From Azolla caroliniana (lineage: Eukaryota; Polypodiophyta), in NCBI GenBank assembly GCA_043228905.1, contig JBHGNT010000004.1, positions 11,098,001 through 11,162,000 of the forward strand: a DNA stretch of 64,000 nt. Direction: 5' to 3'. This document shows, one piece after another, positions 12,310 to 24,181 of this stretch; the stretch's first letter is position 1; the number at the start of each line of letters is the position of its first letter. The position numbers and the translations under genes were made by a program. A model generated the notes under the pieces. The model was not told where the DNA came from, ran no database searches, and saw only the letters and a list, made by a program, of their open reading frames with translations.

Positions 12310-12923
12310 AAGGAGCTGACGTAATTGACCTCCTAATGGCGGCCACTCTTCTGATAAGTTCGTCGTGTGCTTTATCGTTCTTAGCTTTGAGTGCACGACA
12401 ATCGGCTTTGATGTGCTTGAGTTTCTTGCAATAGTTGCAAATTTGATTTTCCCGAGACTTGCTCCGACTTCGTTGATTGTTCGGCTGCAGGTAAGAACTT
12501 CTTCCTTGACTGTTTGGTTGGTCAGCCGATCCTTATACTACATAAGCTTCATCAGTCAAATCTTTTGCGAACGATTTCCTTCGAGCTGCTTCAGTCAGTA
12601 TTGCGCTCGTAACTTCGGAGTACTTCATAGCAACAGTAGAAGCATTGCACACAGTTGGGACGAAAGTTTCCCATTAAAGGGGGAGACAACTCATGAGTAA
12701 CGTTGCTCTAAGTTCATCTTCGATTGTCGTCCCCTAAACCGAAATATGGGAGCTTAAACTTTCGTACCCGTTCAGGTGTGCCTGGACCGAGTTGGATTCT
12801 TTAATCCGAAGGTTGTAAAGGCGCCAAATCAGATAGTTTTTTGTGGTAGCTACCTTCTTCTCATAAGTGTTTCACCATGTTTTCCACAGTTGAAAGGCGG
12901 TGAAACACGATTGGACTGTGAAG
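12310..12923 (-). pseudogene. Copia-B gag, C-terminal half with zinc knuckle
   Basis: Reading minus, the frame resembles UBN2 gag and includes the knuckle CNYCKKLKHIKADC (CX2CX4HX4C) at about 12393-12440. It is the continuation of the gag N-terminal part at 20050-20270. Copia-A separates the two halves, with TACAC repeated at each junction. Several stops are present. Left of about 12310 the element cannot be followed, so protease through RNase H and the 3' LTR are missing from the window. Confidence 0.8.
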
Positions 12924-12928
12924 TACAC

Positions 12929-13257
12929 TATTGATCGGCAAGCTCAACCGGATCTGGATCGACTGAATAAGCTTGAGCCGGATCGGTGAGCCGGTGAGCC
13001 AGGGAGCTGGTTAGCCGGATCCAGCAGTAACTGGAAGCCTAGTAGCAGCCTAGACTACTAGGTAGTTAACGTCTCGTAGTTAGTGTTAGACGCTCATGTG
13101 AGCATTGAAGTACACCGTACTTCTGTCAGTCCTCTTAGGAATTGTATAAATAGTGTTGTTGAGCACGTTGTATGTACAGAGTATTTTATAGAGGTTTTGA
13201 TAATAGATTTACGTTGTTCTGCTCTCTCTCTGTCTCTCCTGCGTACCTTCTGTGTGT

Positions 13258-13304
<47 letters not shown>

Positions 13305-13354
13305 GCTATCTGGCTAAGCCGGTTGTCTAACGCCTCCGCACCTTCGTTTTTTCA
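12929..13354 (+). repeat. Copia-A 5' LTR
   Basis: 426 bp, matching 19619-20044. Contains a (TC)n tract at 13261-13301 and ends TTTTTTCA directly before the PBS. Confidence 0.95.
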
Positions 13355-13372
13355 TGGTATCAGAGCGCGAGG
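13355..13372 (+). promoter_or_regulatory. Copia-A primer-binding site
   Basis: TGGTATCAGAGCGCGAGG abuts the LTR; it matches the initiator tRNA-Met primer type. Confidence 0.9.
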
Positions 13373-13446
13373 GTTGAGAACCTCTGCAGTCGACATCAAC
13401 ATTTGAAGACAAACCCTAAGACCCGGTAAGAACAGAAAGAGAAGTG

Positions 13447-15700
13447 ATGGACAGAGGAATGGCTAGCTCGCTCCCGGTGGAGAAGCTCGACAGATCCAAC
13501 TATGCGTCTTGGTCATACAAGATGCACTAGTCTGCTTGGGCATGGTTACTAGAGCTATGTCGACGGAGCTAACGACACAACACCTGATGTGGCACACAAG
13601 GACTTCCCAATGTGGGAACAAGCGGCAAGTAGAGTGATGTACTGCTTTGTGTCTAGTGTTGGAGACCAATTGCTGAGCCATGTCCGAGATGCCAAGACGC
13701 TAAAAGAAACTGGAAACTTGAAGAAGGTTTTCACAGCAAACACAACTGCCCGGAAGCTGCAACTCCGACAAGAGTTGTGCAATGTCCGATAGAAGGACAT
13801 GTCGGTAGCCGATTACACGGCTCGAATCAAAGAGATCTGTGACTCACTTGCCTTTATCAACGTCACTGTAGAGCAAGTTTGTTAGGTACGGTACGGATAC
13901 CATACATATTTAACGTATTAATACCCGTATAGTACTTCCCAATTTAAAAATACGTTAAATACGTTTTCTTAATATGTTAAATACTTATAAAATACGTATA
14001 GTACGTTAAATACTTCTAGAATTTGAAAATTATTTACCTTTCTAAAAAATATCTATAATATTGTAAAAAACATCTATGTTTACACATCTATGTACAATAT
14101 AGTTCTACATCCTAAAATGCATGTCAGACATTTGAATATTTCCCATCCTAAAATACTTGTAGTAATATGGATGTCGAGATTCCCTTATTCTATAAATCAG
14201 TGTAAGTGTGTATCACGATGTTCTACTTCAAATTGTAATTATTTACAATTATGCCTTCATAGATTGAGGTATCGTCTACGATTATCACACTCATGATAGG
14301 TTTCTCTTTTCTTCGTTTTCTTCTTCTTCTTCTTCTTCTTCTATCTTCTGCGATTATCACACTCAGGATAGGTTCATGTCTTCTTTTCTCTCTTCTTCTT
14401 CTTCTTCTTCTTCTTCTTCATCGTCGTCTCTTCTATTCTTCTTTCTTCCTTCCTTTGGCTTCTTTTTCACTAAAATCTTTTTTTTCTTTTGCTTTTTATT
14501 AGGGTTTTACTTACATTTTCTTTATAAATATGTATTTTTTTTTCTTATTTGTTTATACTACTTTAGTATTTTTTATCTTTGGCTCACCCGAAGGCTACAA
14601 CTCACATGAAGTCATGTTTTATTAGCAATACATAGTCCATCAAGGGGTGTGCCGAATGGTACGAGTGAGATACATGCACAGGATGACCTCTAGGATATGA
14701 TGAGACTCGCACCACGTTCCATCATGCAACTTGTAGACAGGCTACATTTTACCTTCTTCATCGTCGAAACCGTCACTATCTTCGTTGTCGTCACTTACGG
14801 GCACAAACCGCCCTTCACTGTCACCATTTGCATCGTTGCCACTATCTTCGTCGTCGTCACTTACGGGCACAAACCACCCTTTTTAGGTACCACATGTATG
14901 TTGGTGCGGGGAGATTCGAACCTCCAACCTAGCGGTTGGAGTACTTTATAAATACGTATTATACCTGTTTTTTTATAAATACATTAAATAATGTATTGGA
15001 CAAATATACATGATATTTGACTGAACAACATTGAGGTATAGTACGTACTATACAAATGATGAGGTACTATATGTATTTAAATGTTAAATATGGGTATGTA
15101 AACAACCATGCTGTAGAGGAAGATGAGATGGTGTAGATCTGTCTTGGGGGCCTAGCATCTAAGTTCAGAGCGTTCCGAACGGCGGTATGTACAAGGGAGA
15201 ATACACTGTCATTTTTCAACTTACAGTCGATGCTCCTTGTAGAGGAGAACCACACCGGTGTGTCAACTATTGCACCCACCGACAACCGGATGCTATACAA
15301 GGAGGCGGATCGGCCCCGTGGGCATGGTGGACGAGGCGGGTCGGCTCGCAATGGTAGCGGCTGGCAAGAGCAGAACCGAAGGCACAGAGAACGTGCCGAC
15401 AGTAGTTCCGGACCCTCCACAAGCATGGGGAATCAAGGCAGCGCCGGAGGCCGGCAAGCAATGGCCGACACGGAATGCTGGTACTATGGCAAAAAAGGCC
15501 ATAGGGAAAGCGAGTGTTGGAAGAAGCGCACCGATTCGGACAGATCCGGATCCGACAAGGCCGACAGAGAGAACCGGCAATACTCGCACTATGTAGAAGG
15601 ATCGACAGGATCCAAAACCGGAAAAGCCGGTAAAGGGCCAAGCTTGGTGATGAAACACGAGGCTAACTCGATGAAGAAGACCACTTTCAAATCGGAGGAA
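13447..15700 (+). pseudogene. Copia-A gag, split by a hAT-like insertion
   Basis: The gag start reads MDRGMASSLPVEKLDRSNY. The frame is then lost and regained, and it breaks at 13873. It resumes at about 15111 with VEEDEMVQ and continues to the knuckle CWYYGKKGHRESEC near 15476, where Tyr replaces the second Cys. Stops and frameshifts make it non-functional. Confidence 0.85.
13874..15110. mobile_element. hAT-like non-autonomous DNA transposon in Copia-A gag
   Basis: 1,237 bp flanked by a perfect 8-bp duplication CTGTAGAG (13866-13873 and 15111-15118), the hAT target-site length. The ends are weak inverted repeats: CAAGTTTGTT at the left, CATGGTTGTT reading inward from the right. TACGTTAAATACG-like motifs crowd the subterminal regions. 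No transposase is present. Internal features are CTT-rich tracts, a repeated GATTATCACACTCA box (about 14280 and 14352), a repeated CACTTACGGGCACAAACC box, and a tRNA T-arm-like segment at 14906-14936 (minus). Removing it restores the gag junction. Confidence 0.8.
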
Positions 15701-18700
15701 GTGTGGTACGTTGATTTTGGTGCGTCTAATCACATGAGCCACAAAGAGTGGTTCTCTTTCTTGGAGAAACAGGAACAACCAAGAGTCGTCGAAATCGGAG
15801 ACGACACTCCTCACCCAATCGTGCATGATAGAGAAGTCCCTTTGAGCCACATCGGACAGAGGGGGGAAGCTGATGAACGTACTACACGTTCCGACTATCA
15901 CGAAGAACCTGGTGTCAGTCGGTCAGATCGTTGACCAGGGGATGCAGGTGCGGTTTACGCACCTTGGGTGCTTCATCGAGGAAGAGGGCCAGATTATTGC
16001 GCAAGGGCGCAGAGATGGGAGGATGTTCATCCTCGACACCAATGATGTCGGCACCGCTTTGTTCGCCAAAGAACAGAAGATTGAATTGGATATTGATCTC
16101 TGGCACAAGCGGATCGGTCACGTCAATTACCAGAGGCTTCAAGACATGTAATTGAAACAAGTCGTTTTTGGTTTGACGAAATTTAGTGGCCTGAAGGCTG
16201 AAATTTGTGAAGCCTGCCAACTCGGGAAGCAACACCAGCTTCCATTCCCCACCGAACGAAACTGTAGCCATAACAAGCTCGACCTTATTCATTCGGATGT
16301 ATGGGAACTAAAACAGAACGTTAGTCTTGGCGGGAGTCGATACTTTGTCTCCTTCATTGACGACTACAGCCGGCACACATGGATCTACCTCATTGAGCGG
16401 AAGAGTGAAGTCTTCGAGTGTTTCCAAAACCTGCAAAGCCTGGTTGAACGGGAAACGGAGAGGAAGATCAAGTGCCTGTGGTCAGATGGCGGAAAAGAAT
16501 ATTTTTCCGGCCAATTCAACACTTATATGCAGCAAAAAGGAATTCGGAGAGAGTTCAGCTGTAGATACACACCGGAGCAAAACGATGTGGCTGAGAGGAA
16601 GAACCGATCGATTATCGATGCGGCAAGGGCGATGCTGGAGGGGGAGAGCATGCCCAAATTCTACCGGGCTGAGGCGGTCCGGACGGCCATCTATATCTAA
16701 AACCGGATCGGTGACAAGGTTTCCGTGCATGAGCTATATTTTGAGCGCAAGCCGAATTTGAGACACCTTCGGATATTCGGTAGCATTGCATATTTCATGT
16801 GCCGGATGAGAAGCGGAGGAAGTTGGATGCAAAGTTGGATAAATGCATCTTGATCGGTTACTCGCATGAGCAAAAGGGGTATAAGTGTTATAACCCCCGG
16901 ACGAAGCAGGTCCGAGTAAGCCGAGATGTTCAGTTTGATGAGACGACATCATGGTATACCTTACCGGCTCCGACTTCCGACCCCGATCCGATATCGGAGG
17001 ATGAGGCTAATGAGCCTGAACCGGTCCAGTTAGAAGACGAAGGGTTCAAGACTCTAGATGTGAGTCCGGAATCGTTTTGGTTGAGTGGGCTGAACGAGTG
17101 GTTGAGTCGGGATGACCAGTCGGATGAGGAACCGACGAGTAATAGAGACTCTGCCGTGCTCTCCCCGCGGAAGGAACTGAGGAGATGTTTCACGCGCAAA
17201 GAGAAGGGGAAGAGGAAGATGCCGGAATAAGAAACTGGATACGTTGAGTCGGATCGGATCGAATCCGACTTTGGAAAGGATGACGACGGATCTTCGGGAA
17301 CGAAGTCCGAACCGACTAAGAAGGGCCTCAAACCGGGTAACGATAGATTACGCCGGTCTTCCCGCAAGAAGAACCCCGTGAAGCGGTACGGGTAAAATGA
17401 TAACATGGTGCATCACTATGTGTACATGACCAAGGTGGTGGATGTGCGTGAGCCGGAGAGCTACGCAGAAGCGGCAAAGGACGCAAATTGGCGTGCCGCT
17501 ATGGGGGAAGAAATGCGGCCACTTGATGCCAACGACACATGGGACCTAGTTGACCCTCCCTAACACTATAAACCGATCGGATGTAAGTGGGTGTACAAGG
17601 TAAAGTACAATTGCCGATGGTTCGGTTAACCGGTACAAGGCCTGGTTAATGGCGAAGGGATACGCGTAGACCCACGGAATCGACTACGACGAGACCTTCG
17701 CTCCGGTAGCGAAGATGACGACGGTTTGTGTGGTGATGGCGGTTGCTGCGGCAAGGGGGTAGAATCTTCACTAGATGGACGTGAAGAATGCATTTCTTCA
17801 AGGCGATCTTGAAGAAGAGGTCTTTATGACCCAACCCCTGGTTTCCAGTCGGAGATGAACAAGTCGGTGGTATGTTGGCTAAAGAAGTCACTTTATGGCC
17901 TGAAGCAAGCCCCCCGAGGTTGGAATGCGAAGATCACGCACCAATTGCGTAAGATGGGGTTTGCAGCCTCCAAGTTTGACTCTTCGTTGTTCATCCGGCA
18001 AGGTCCGGACAGTTCGGTTTGCATCTTGCTGTATGGTGATGATCTAGTCATCACCGGACCCGGACTTGATGAAATCAGCCGAGTCAAGTCTCAGTTGTTG
18101 GATGCATTTGAGATGAAGGACCTGGGGGACCTTCACTATTTCCTTGGGATCGAGGTGATCCGAACCCCCGACGGCATATTGCTCTCACAAAGACACTATG
18201 TGTTGAATATGCTGTACAAGTTCGGTATGTTGGAATGCCGACCGATCTCCACACCCCTGGATCGGAACCAGAAGCTCCATCCCGACTCCAGACCGGCCTG
18301 CGATGAGAAGAGGTTCCGACAAATTATCGGAAGCCTTATATATTTGACAATCACTCGACCCGACATCAGTTCTCCGGTCGGCATGATCAACCAATATATG
18401 CAAAAGCTGACTGTGGAGCACCTTCTGTGCACGCATCAAATTTTGCAATATGTGAGTAGCACGAAGGACCGGGGACTGTTATACTAGCATGGTATAATCG
18501 AAGAGCTAATCGGCTACACCGATGCCGACTGGGCTGGCGATGCATCGAATCGCCGATCCACTTTCGGCTATATGTTTTCCAGTGGTAGCGCGGCTGTTGC
18601 ATGGAGCAACAAAAAGTAGCCAACAGTGGCCCTTTTGAGTACTAAGGCTGAATACCGAGGCGCTACCATTGCCACCTGTGAAGCCATTTGGCTTCGGCAA

Positions 18701-18980
18701 CTGCAGCAATACCTGCGGATCGAGGTGCCGACCCCGATCCTGATCTACTGCAACAACATAAGCAGCATGTAGCTTGCCAAGAACCCCGTATTCCATGCTC
18801 GCACAAAGCATATCGAAGTGCACTACCACTTTGTGCGTGAGCGTGTCCTGAGCAGCGAAGTTGAACTTCGGTATGTTCATACGGATCGACAAGTTGCCGA
18901 CATCTTCACCAAACCACTCGTATCGGACAAGTTGCAGCACTTCACCGAAATGCTTGGTGTTCAGCATCTCGACGTGCCAC
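15700..18980 (+). pseudogene. Copia-A pol (PR-IN-RT-RH, broken)
   Basis: Protease motif reads VDFGASNHM (Phe in place of the usual Ser) near 15712. GAG-pre-integrase is at about 16100. The integrase core includes SDVWELKQN near 16295 and PEQNDVAERKNRS near 16575. RT has LYGDDLVITG near 18033, with Gly replacing the usual Val of YVDD. RNase H has DADWAGDASN near 18520, and the frame reaches ADIFTKPL near 18900. Internal stops and shifts occur throughout. Confidence 0.88.
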
Positions 18981-19303
18981 ACTTGAGGGGGAGAACGAGC
19001 AAAGACACCGGAATGGGCAAAGACAATGAAATTGCCGATTGTGCTGGTAAGGGAAGAACCGACAAAGGGAGAAACAAGAAGAAGAAAGGAGCCGAGTCGA
19101 CAAAGGAAGTTGACACATCCGAACAAGTCATAACAAGTGGCAACGACGACAGAGTAAAGAAGGACAGAGCCGACCGGAAGAAGAAGGCCAAGACCCAAAC
19201 ATGGTCCAATGTGGTGAAGGGCCTGGAACCGGAAGACGAATCGGAAGCAACCGATTCAGACAAGAGCTGGAACGAATCGGAGATAACCGATTCGGTTGAA
19301 TAG
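18981..19303 (+). pseudogene. Charged C-terminal tail after Copia-A RNase H
   Basis: The RNase H frame does not stop at the copia-type purine tract ACTTGAGGGGGAG (18982-18994). It continues for about 107 residues rich in Lys, Asp and Glu (KGRNKKKKG, RADRKKKAKTQ). A stop follows at 19301. The true 3' LTR begins only at 19619. I recognise no domain. It could be acquired sequence or old untranslated DNA that stayed open by chance. Confidence 0.5.
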
Positions 19304-19618
19304 ACGGATTCGGAAGAACCGGATCAATTCAAGGCCAAGAGGATGAGAAGGCAGTGAAAGTTGACGCCAACACGAAGGAATCGGCGAATCGGCAAGCGCC
19401 AAAGTCACAACAGCGAGGTAGCTGAATTGGGCCTGTTGAGCAGACAAGCCAACCAAGGAGGTCGAGGTGCGCAGAATCAGAAGGGTCGCGGCAAACGGGA
19501 CCGGACCGGATGAGGAGCGCGAGCGAGGTGGTGTGATGCCAGAAGAAGCCGGGGGGAAGGACCGGCTACCATGGAGATTGACACTACGATCCGACCTCAA
19601 GTTGAGCCTGAGGGGAAG

Positions 19619-19947
19619 TGTTGAGCGGAAAGCTCAACCGGATCTGGATCGGCTGAATAAGCCTCAGCTGGAATGGTGAGCCAGTGAGCTGGGGAGCCGG
19701 TTAGCCGGATCCAATAGTAACCGGAAGCCTAGTAGCAGCCTAGACTACTAGGTAGTTAATGTCTCGTAGTTAGTGTTAGACGCTCATGTGAGCATTGAAG
19801 TACATTGTACTTCTGTCAGTCCTCTTAGGACTTGTATAAATAGTGATGTTGAGCACGTTGTATGTACAGAGTATTTTATAGAGGTTTTGATAATAGATTC
19901 ACGTTGTTCTGCTCTCTCTCTGTCTCTCCTGCGTACCTTCTATGTGT

Positions 19948-19997
<50 letters not shown>

Positions 19998-20044
19998 ATC
20001 TGGCTAAGCCGGTTGTCTAACGCTTCTGCACCTTCGTTTTTTCA
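19619..20044 (+). repeat. Copia-A 3' LTR
   Basis: 426 bp starting TGTTGAGCGG, preceded by the purine tract GCCTGAGGGGAAG at 19606-19618 and followed by TSD TACAC. Confidence 0.95.
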
Positions 20045-20049
20045 TACAC

Positions 20050-20270
20050 TGACTCCAACAAGTGCATTCGAATTGTGGCGTGGACAATTCGGTCTAGCTT
20101 CCGCCATTCATTCGGCTTGTATCCTTCTGGAGCATTTCCGGTGTCAATGGGGTCGATTTGTCCCTTGACTATCAGATAGTCTTGCATCTACCTACTCCTT
20201 CCAGAAGTTGAAGTTCGATTCGTCAAACTTACTTAGACTACTTTCTGATTGAGCTAGATGTGGATGCCAT
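20050..20270 (-). pseudogene. Copia-B gag, N-terminal part
   Basis: Starts at ATG complementary to 20268-20270 (MASTS...). Similar in sequence to the gag start of Copia-J at 60898 on the other strand, so B and J are one family. Stops interrupt it. The gag continues beyond Copia-A at 12923. Confidence 0.8.
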
Positions 20271-20871
20271 CTGTGTCAGCTTGTTAGACTTTGTTTGGAG
20301 TTGACTACAAACGGTGGTGGGAAGCAGCCAACTGGCTCACCCGATATTGTTCTAGTCGAATTTGAACATGAGTCGAATTGGCTTCCCAAGTTGGATAATC
20401 GAATCTTTCAATCTGATTCTGATGCCGATTTCGAGATGTTGATCATAGATTTTGTGCCGATTATCTAGGTCGATCCTGCTTCGGGTGACTGCAACGATGA
20501 GAGGATGGAGCCGACTGGTCCTCCCGAATGGCGTTCAACTGAATGAAGTACGGATTGGGGTTGTTCCTTGGAGCTGGATCTGCTTTGAGAGGTTACAACA
20601 AATGAGTAGATAGTGTCTAACCTGGTAAAGCATGATCGAGGCCGATTTGATAGAGATTCCACTTTGAGTGGTTGCAATCACAAAAGCAAGGTGTTGCCGG
20701 CTGACTTACCTTAAGAGTGATTTAGCTTGATAGAGTGCAAATCTTTAGTTTTCTTTCTCTTCTCAAGATGAGATCTTGAACTCGGGTTCTTCAAGTGAGA
20801 CGAAATAAGAATGTCGTTGAAGACTGGTGACGACTGGCAATGAGTTGAAGAACTTGCACTCTGATACCAAA
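20271..20871 (-). other. Copia-B leader and primer-binding site
   Basis: Untranslated leader between the 5' LTR and gag. On the minus strand TGGTATCAGAG follows the LTR after two bases (plus 20859-20869), an initiator tRNA-Met type PBS. Confidence 0.8.
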
Positions 20872-21410
20872 TGTTGTGAACTAAGGCCATCAGTGCGAAA
20901 CATCAACAACAATTTGAGATGAAGATCACCGAATGTACAAATGAAAGCAAGATCAAAGAACAAAATGAGAGAGAGAGGGAGAGATCAAGAGGCACACGAT
21001 GTAACGGTTTTTTATTCAGAAATGGTTATAATACAATGGAGGCAACAACTCTCTAACAATAGCAACAACTTTCCAAACTAGGTTACAAAGCCCATTATAT
21101 ACTAATTGGGCTAGGGCAATTGCCCTTTGACATATTTACAGAATTGTCCTAATTCTAGTTTGTCCAAGGGACGATGTGAATACGACCATTATATACTATC
21201 ACAAACGAGTAGACGAGGCTACGGACAAGTAGACAAGGATAAATACTAAGAGAGAGAGATAGAGAGAGCAAGAAAGAGAGAGAGGAAGTAGACAAGAGGG
21301 TGAGAATTGAAATATGCTTCCGTAACTGGTGTTGTTCACCTTGATTGTAATCAAGGTGCACCTGAGTATTTATACAAGAATGTGGAGATATGCGTGTAAG
21401 CTAGGAAACA
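20872..21410 (-). repeat. Copia-B 5' LTR, first part
   Basis: LTR edge TGTTGTGAAC adjoins the PBS at 20872. The sequence runs to 21410, where Copia-D is inserted, and resumes at 48635. Reading minus it carries a TATAAATA box near 21370. Together the two parts give an LTR of about 730 bp. Confidence 0.8.
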
Positions 21411-21837
21411 TGTTAAGAATTAGGTAATTAAGAATGGGTTAATTAGTACCTAATTATGTGATTAAGCTAAGTGGAAGATTATGTGATATGTGTGTGTATG
21501 TGTGTGAGAGGAAGAGAAGGAGAAGCACACTTCTGAACAACACAAAATGGGGGATGATTAACTATATTAAAAAGCATTATCAAATACAAAAATAGCCACA
21601 ATGAAGTATATAGAGATCTCATGTGCAATGGTGCACATGTGTGAGGAGAATATAGGTACAAGGGTGTAAGTCCTATTTAAATGAACTTGGAAGTGGAGGA
21701 TCTAGAATATCCCACTTAAGTACAAGGTCTTATTTAAGGCGTTATAGTCAACATTTCTAACTAGATTCTATCTAGGTAACTAAGAAGTTACATGGTTGAC
21801 TAACTAACTAAACTAAGTTGAGCTTGATCTCTTAACA
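21411..21837 (-). repeat. Copia-D 3' LTR
   Basis: 427 bp, TGTTAAGAAT...CTCTTAACA on plus. The purine tract lies just outside it (plus CGCCCCCTCAAGC, 21838-21850). Confidence 0.93.
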
Positions 21838-21968
21838 CGCCCCCTCAAGCTCAAGTGCGAGGCGTCCGACATCCCATCCGGTTTTGCTTTCGGTGTCGTC
21901 TGGCTTTCGATGTCAGCTTTTGTGCGGTTTTCGGCGTCGTTATTCTCGTGGCAGTTTTGGTCCCTCCA

Positions 21969-22426
21969 TGTTGAGAATCAAGCTCAACATAGCACAACGT
22001 GTGAACACACCTTTTGAGAATCTATGATTACTCAAAGGTCAAGAGTCACACCACTACTCTCTACACATTAACTATGTGTCATAGAATCATAGTCTATGAC
22101 ACATAACTAATGAGTTACATATTCCCCATGACTATGAGTCTTCACATTCCCCAAGAGAGAGAGTGGTTGTTGTAAGTTAATGAAGAGAGAGGGGGTGACT
22201 CTATATAAAGCACCCTCCTCATACTTCATACTAGGTCGGTTGTGACTCCTTGGAATGCTACATTTTCATTTATCATATTCTCCTTGTTAATATACATCTC
22301 CTTCTTCTTGAGTACTTCATTTTGTCTCTTATCCATCTTGTGTTTCTCTCCTCTCCTCTTTCCTCTCACACATACACATAACACACATCTCTTCCGCTAC
22401 ACAAGAATCACCATTGATTCTTTACA
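21969..22426 (-). repeat. Second LTR inside Copia-D (family L)
   Basis: 458 bp from TGTTGAGAATC to GATTCTTTACA (plus), with a purine tract GCTTGAGGGGAAG reading minus at 22427-22439. It is unrelated to the D LTR. Directly upstream (minus) is the pol terminus PSLRHKLEG, typical of the very end of copia RNase H. This is therefore the 3' end of another copia element fused to D. Contains a TATA-like TATATAAAG. Confidence 0.8.
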
Positions 22427-24124
22427 CTTCCCCTCAAGCTTGTGACGAAGGCTTGGGTCGACTGCTTTCACCCATCGTGGGTCAGGAGCCACCCCTATAG
22501 AGCTCTTGGCCTCTTGTTTGGTTGCTATCTTCACCGCGAAGGCATAATGATGGGCCATGTACTCGTTGTAGCCGAGCCGAGTGACGAGATTCTTCTCTCT
22601 AGAAGAACGTCGAAGTTTTTCGCTCGCCGATGTGAGCACCTTCTTTACTCCGGGTGTCCACATGATGGTTACACCAAACTCACTATCTAGTAAGGGAGCC
22701 AACACATCAGAATCATTATCGTCTAGGTGATCGACTTCGTATTCGGGCATCTTACCCTTGCCTTTGTCCAAGGTCATACTTGGCCGCGACGTGCTTGGAA
22801 GGCTTGAAGGCTCAAGTGGGCTTGGGTTGTCTTGTGGTAGAGGACTTGTTTGAATATCGTCCTCTGAGTTGACGTTCAACTCTTCCTCGGTCGGGTCAAG
22901 TGGAGCCGAATCGGGCTTATACCATGATTCTGATTCGTTGAAGACTACATCCCGACTTATGTGAACCGCTCGGGTCGAGGGGTTGAAGCACTTGTATGCC
23001 TTCTTCTCAGACGAGTATCCTACGAGGATACATTTCTCCGACTTCGCATCACGCTTCTGTCGTTGTTCGTTCGGGATGCGTACATTCGCAATGCGTCCGA
23101 ATACTTTGAGGTGTGATAGTATCGACTTCCTTCCAACAAGGAGGTCATATGGAGTTAGCTCATGCACTCCATTAGTGGTGCACCGATTCATGAGATAGAC
23201 AGTCATGGATGCTGCTTCAGCCCAATAGAAGTTTGGCATGTGCTTCTCATGCATCATGGCGCATGCTACCTCGAGTATTTGCCGATTCTTCCTTAGGCAT
23301 CGGATGTGCCGACATATTTCTTTTTCGACTTGGCCCTTGAGATTTTGGAAGTGGGAGAGCACTTCGCTCTTCTTCTTCATCGGGAAGATCCACGTGTAGC
23401 GGGAGTAGTCGTTGATGAAGGTGACGTAGTATCGGCATCCACTGATCGTCGGCGTTTGAGCCGGTCCCCATACATCTGAATGTATGACATCAAGGAGGCC
23501 TTTGCTTGCGGAGCTCTCCTTCGGGAATGGGAGTCGATGTTTTTTGCTGAGTTGACATGCTTCGCATACTCGGTCAACTCGTTTCGACTCGAATGTCGGA
23601 AGTCTGGTGATGACTCCCTTTGTTTGCATAACTCGGAGCCGTTGGAGGTTGATGTGGCCGATTCTCTTGTGCCACAACTCAATGTTTGTTTCGGTTTTGA
23701 GACCTTTGTCGTACATGGTCGATTTCATCTCGTTCAAATCGAGGTTGAACATGCGACCGTCTCTCCGTCCCTTAGCTATGAGTCGGCCATCTTTCTCGAT
23801 GAAGCATCCTTCGTTGTTGAAACAAACTTGCATGCCTTGCTCCATGATTTGGCCGACCGAGAACAAATTCTTTGTTATTGTGGGCACGTGCAATACATTC
23901 TTGATGCAATTATTTTGGCCGTCGTTGCCGATGTGCCGAATCGGATGTCTAGTGTCGTCACCCGTCTCTATGACGTCGAGTCGATCGGGTGTGCGCAAAT
24001 CACTAAACCACTCTTCGTGGGATATCATGTGATGTGAAGCACCGGAATCGACGAACCACACGTCTTCCGAGTTAAGGGTGCTTGTGGAGTCGGAAGCCAT
24101 CATAGAGTTCGCTCTATGTCTCAT
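22427..24124 (-). pseudogene. Copia-D protease-integrase, RT/RNase H deleted
   Basis: One open frame of about 560 codons. It has protease WFVDSGASHHM near the start, GAG-pre-integrase LWHKRIGHINLQR, then the integrase N-terminal core (HSDVWGPAQ, FINDYSRYTW). After RHIRCLRK it jumps to NRQILEVA. The stretch with the second Asp and the catalytic Glu of integrase is deleted in frame. The frame then crosses the Pro/Ser-rich linker to DPRWVKAVD and is fused to PSLRHKLEG, skipping all of RT and RNase H. Long and open, but it cannot encode a working integrase or RT. Confidence 0.88.
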
Positions 24125-24181
24125 TACGAATAGACCACTGTAGTCATCGTATTCAGAGTTGTTAGCGTAGTTTGTGAATTG

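Larger units (their letters stand above)
12929..20044 (+). mobile_element. Copia-A: Ty1/copia element nested in Copia-B gag
   Basis: Two 426-bp LTRs enclose PBS, gag, protease, integrase, RT, RNase H and an unusual 3' region. The TSD TACAC is exact at 12924-12928 and 20045-20049. The 5' LTR terminus is mutated (TATTGA instead of TGTTGA). Many TAG/TGA codons and frame changes make it non-coding, and a hAT-like element sits in gag. Removing A rejoins the two halves of Copia-B gag. Confidence 0.95.

Noticed and set aside
14293-14609. Leu/Ser/Phe-rich frames in the hAT-like element
   Set aside because: They arise from CTT/TTC repeats; no start context, conservation or domain.
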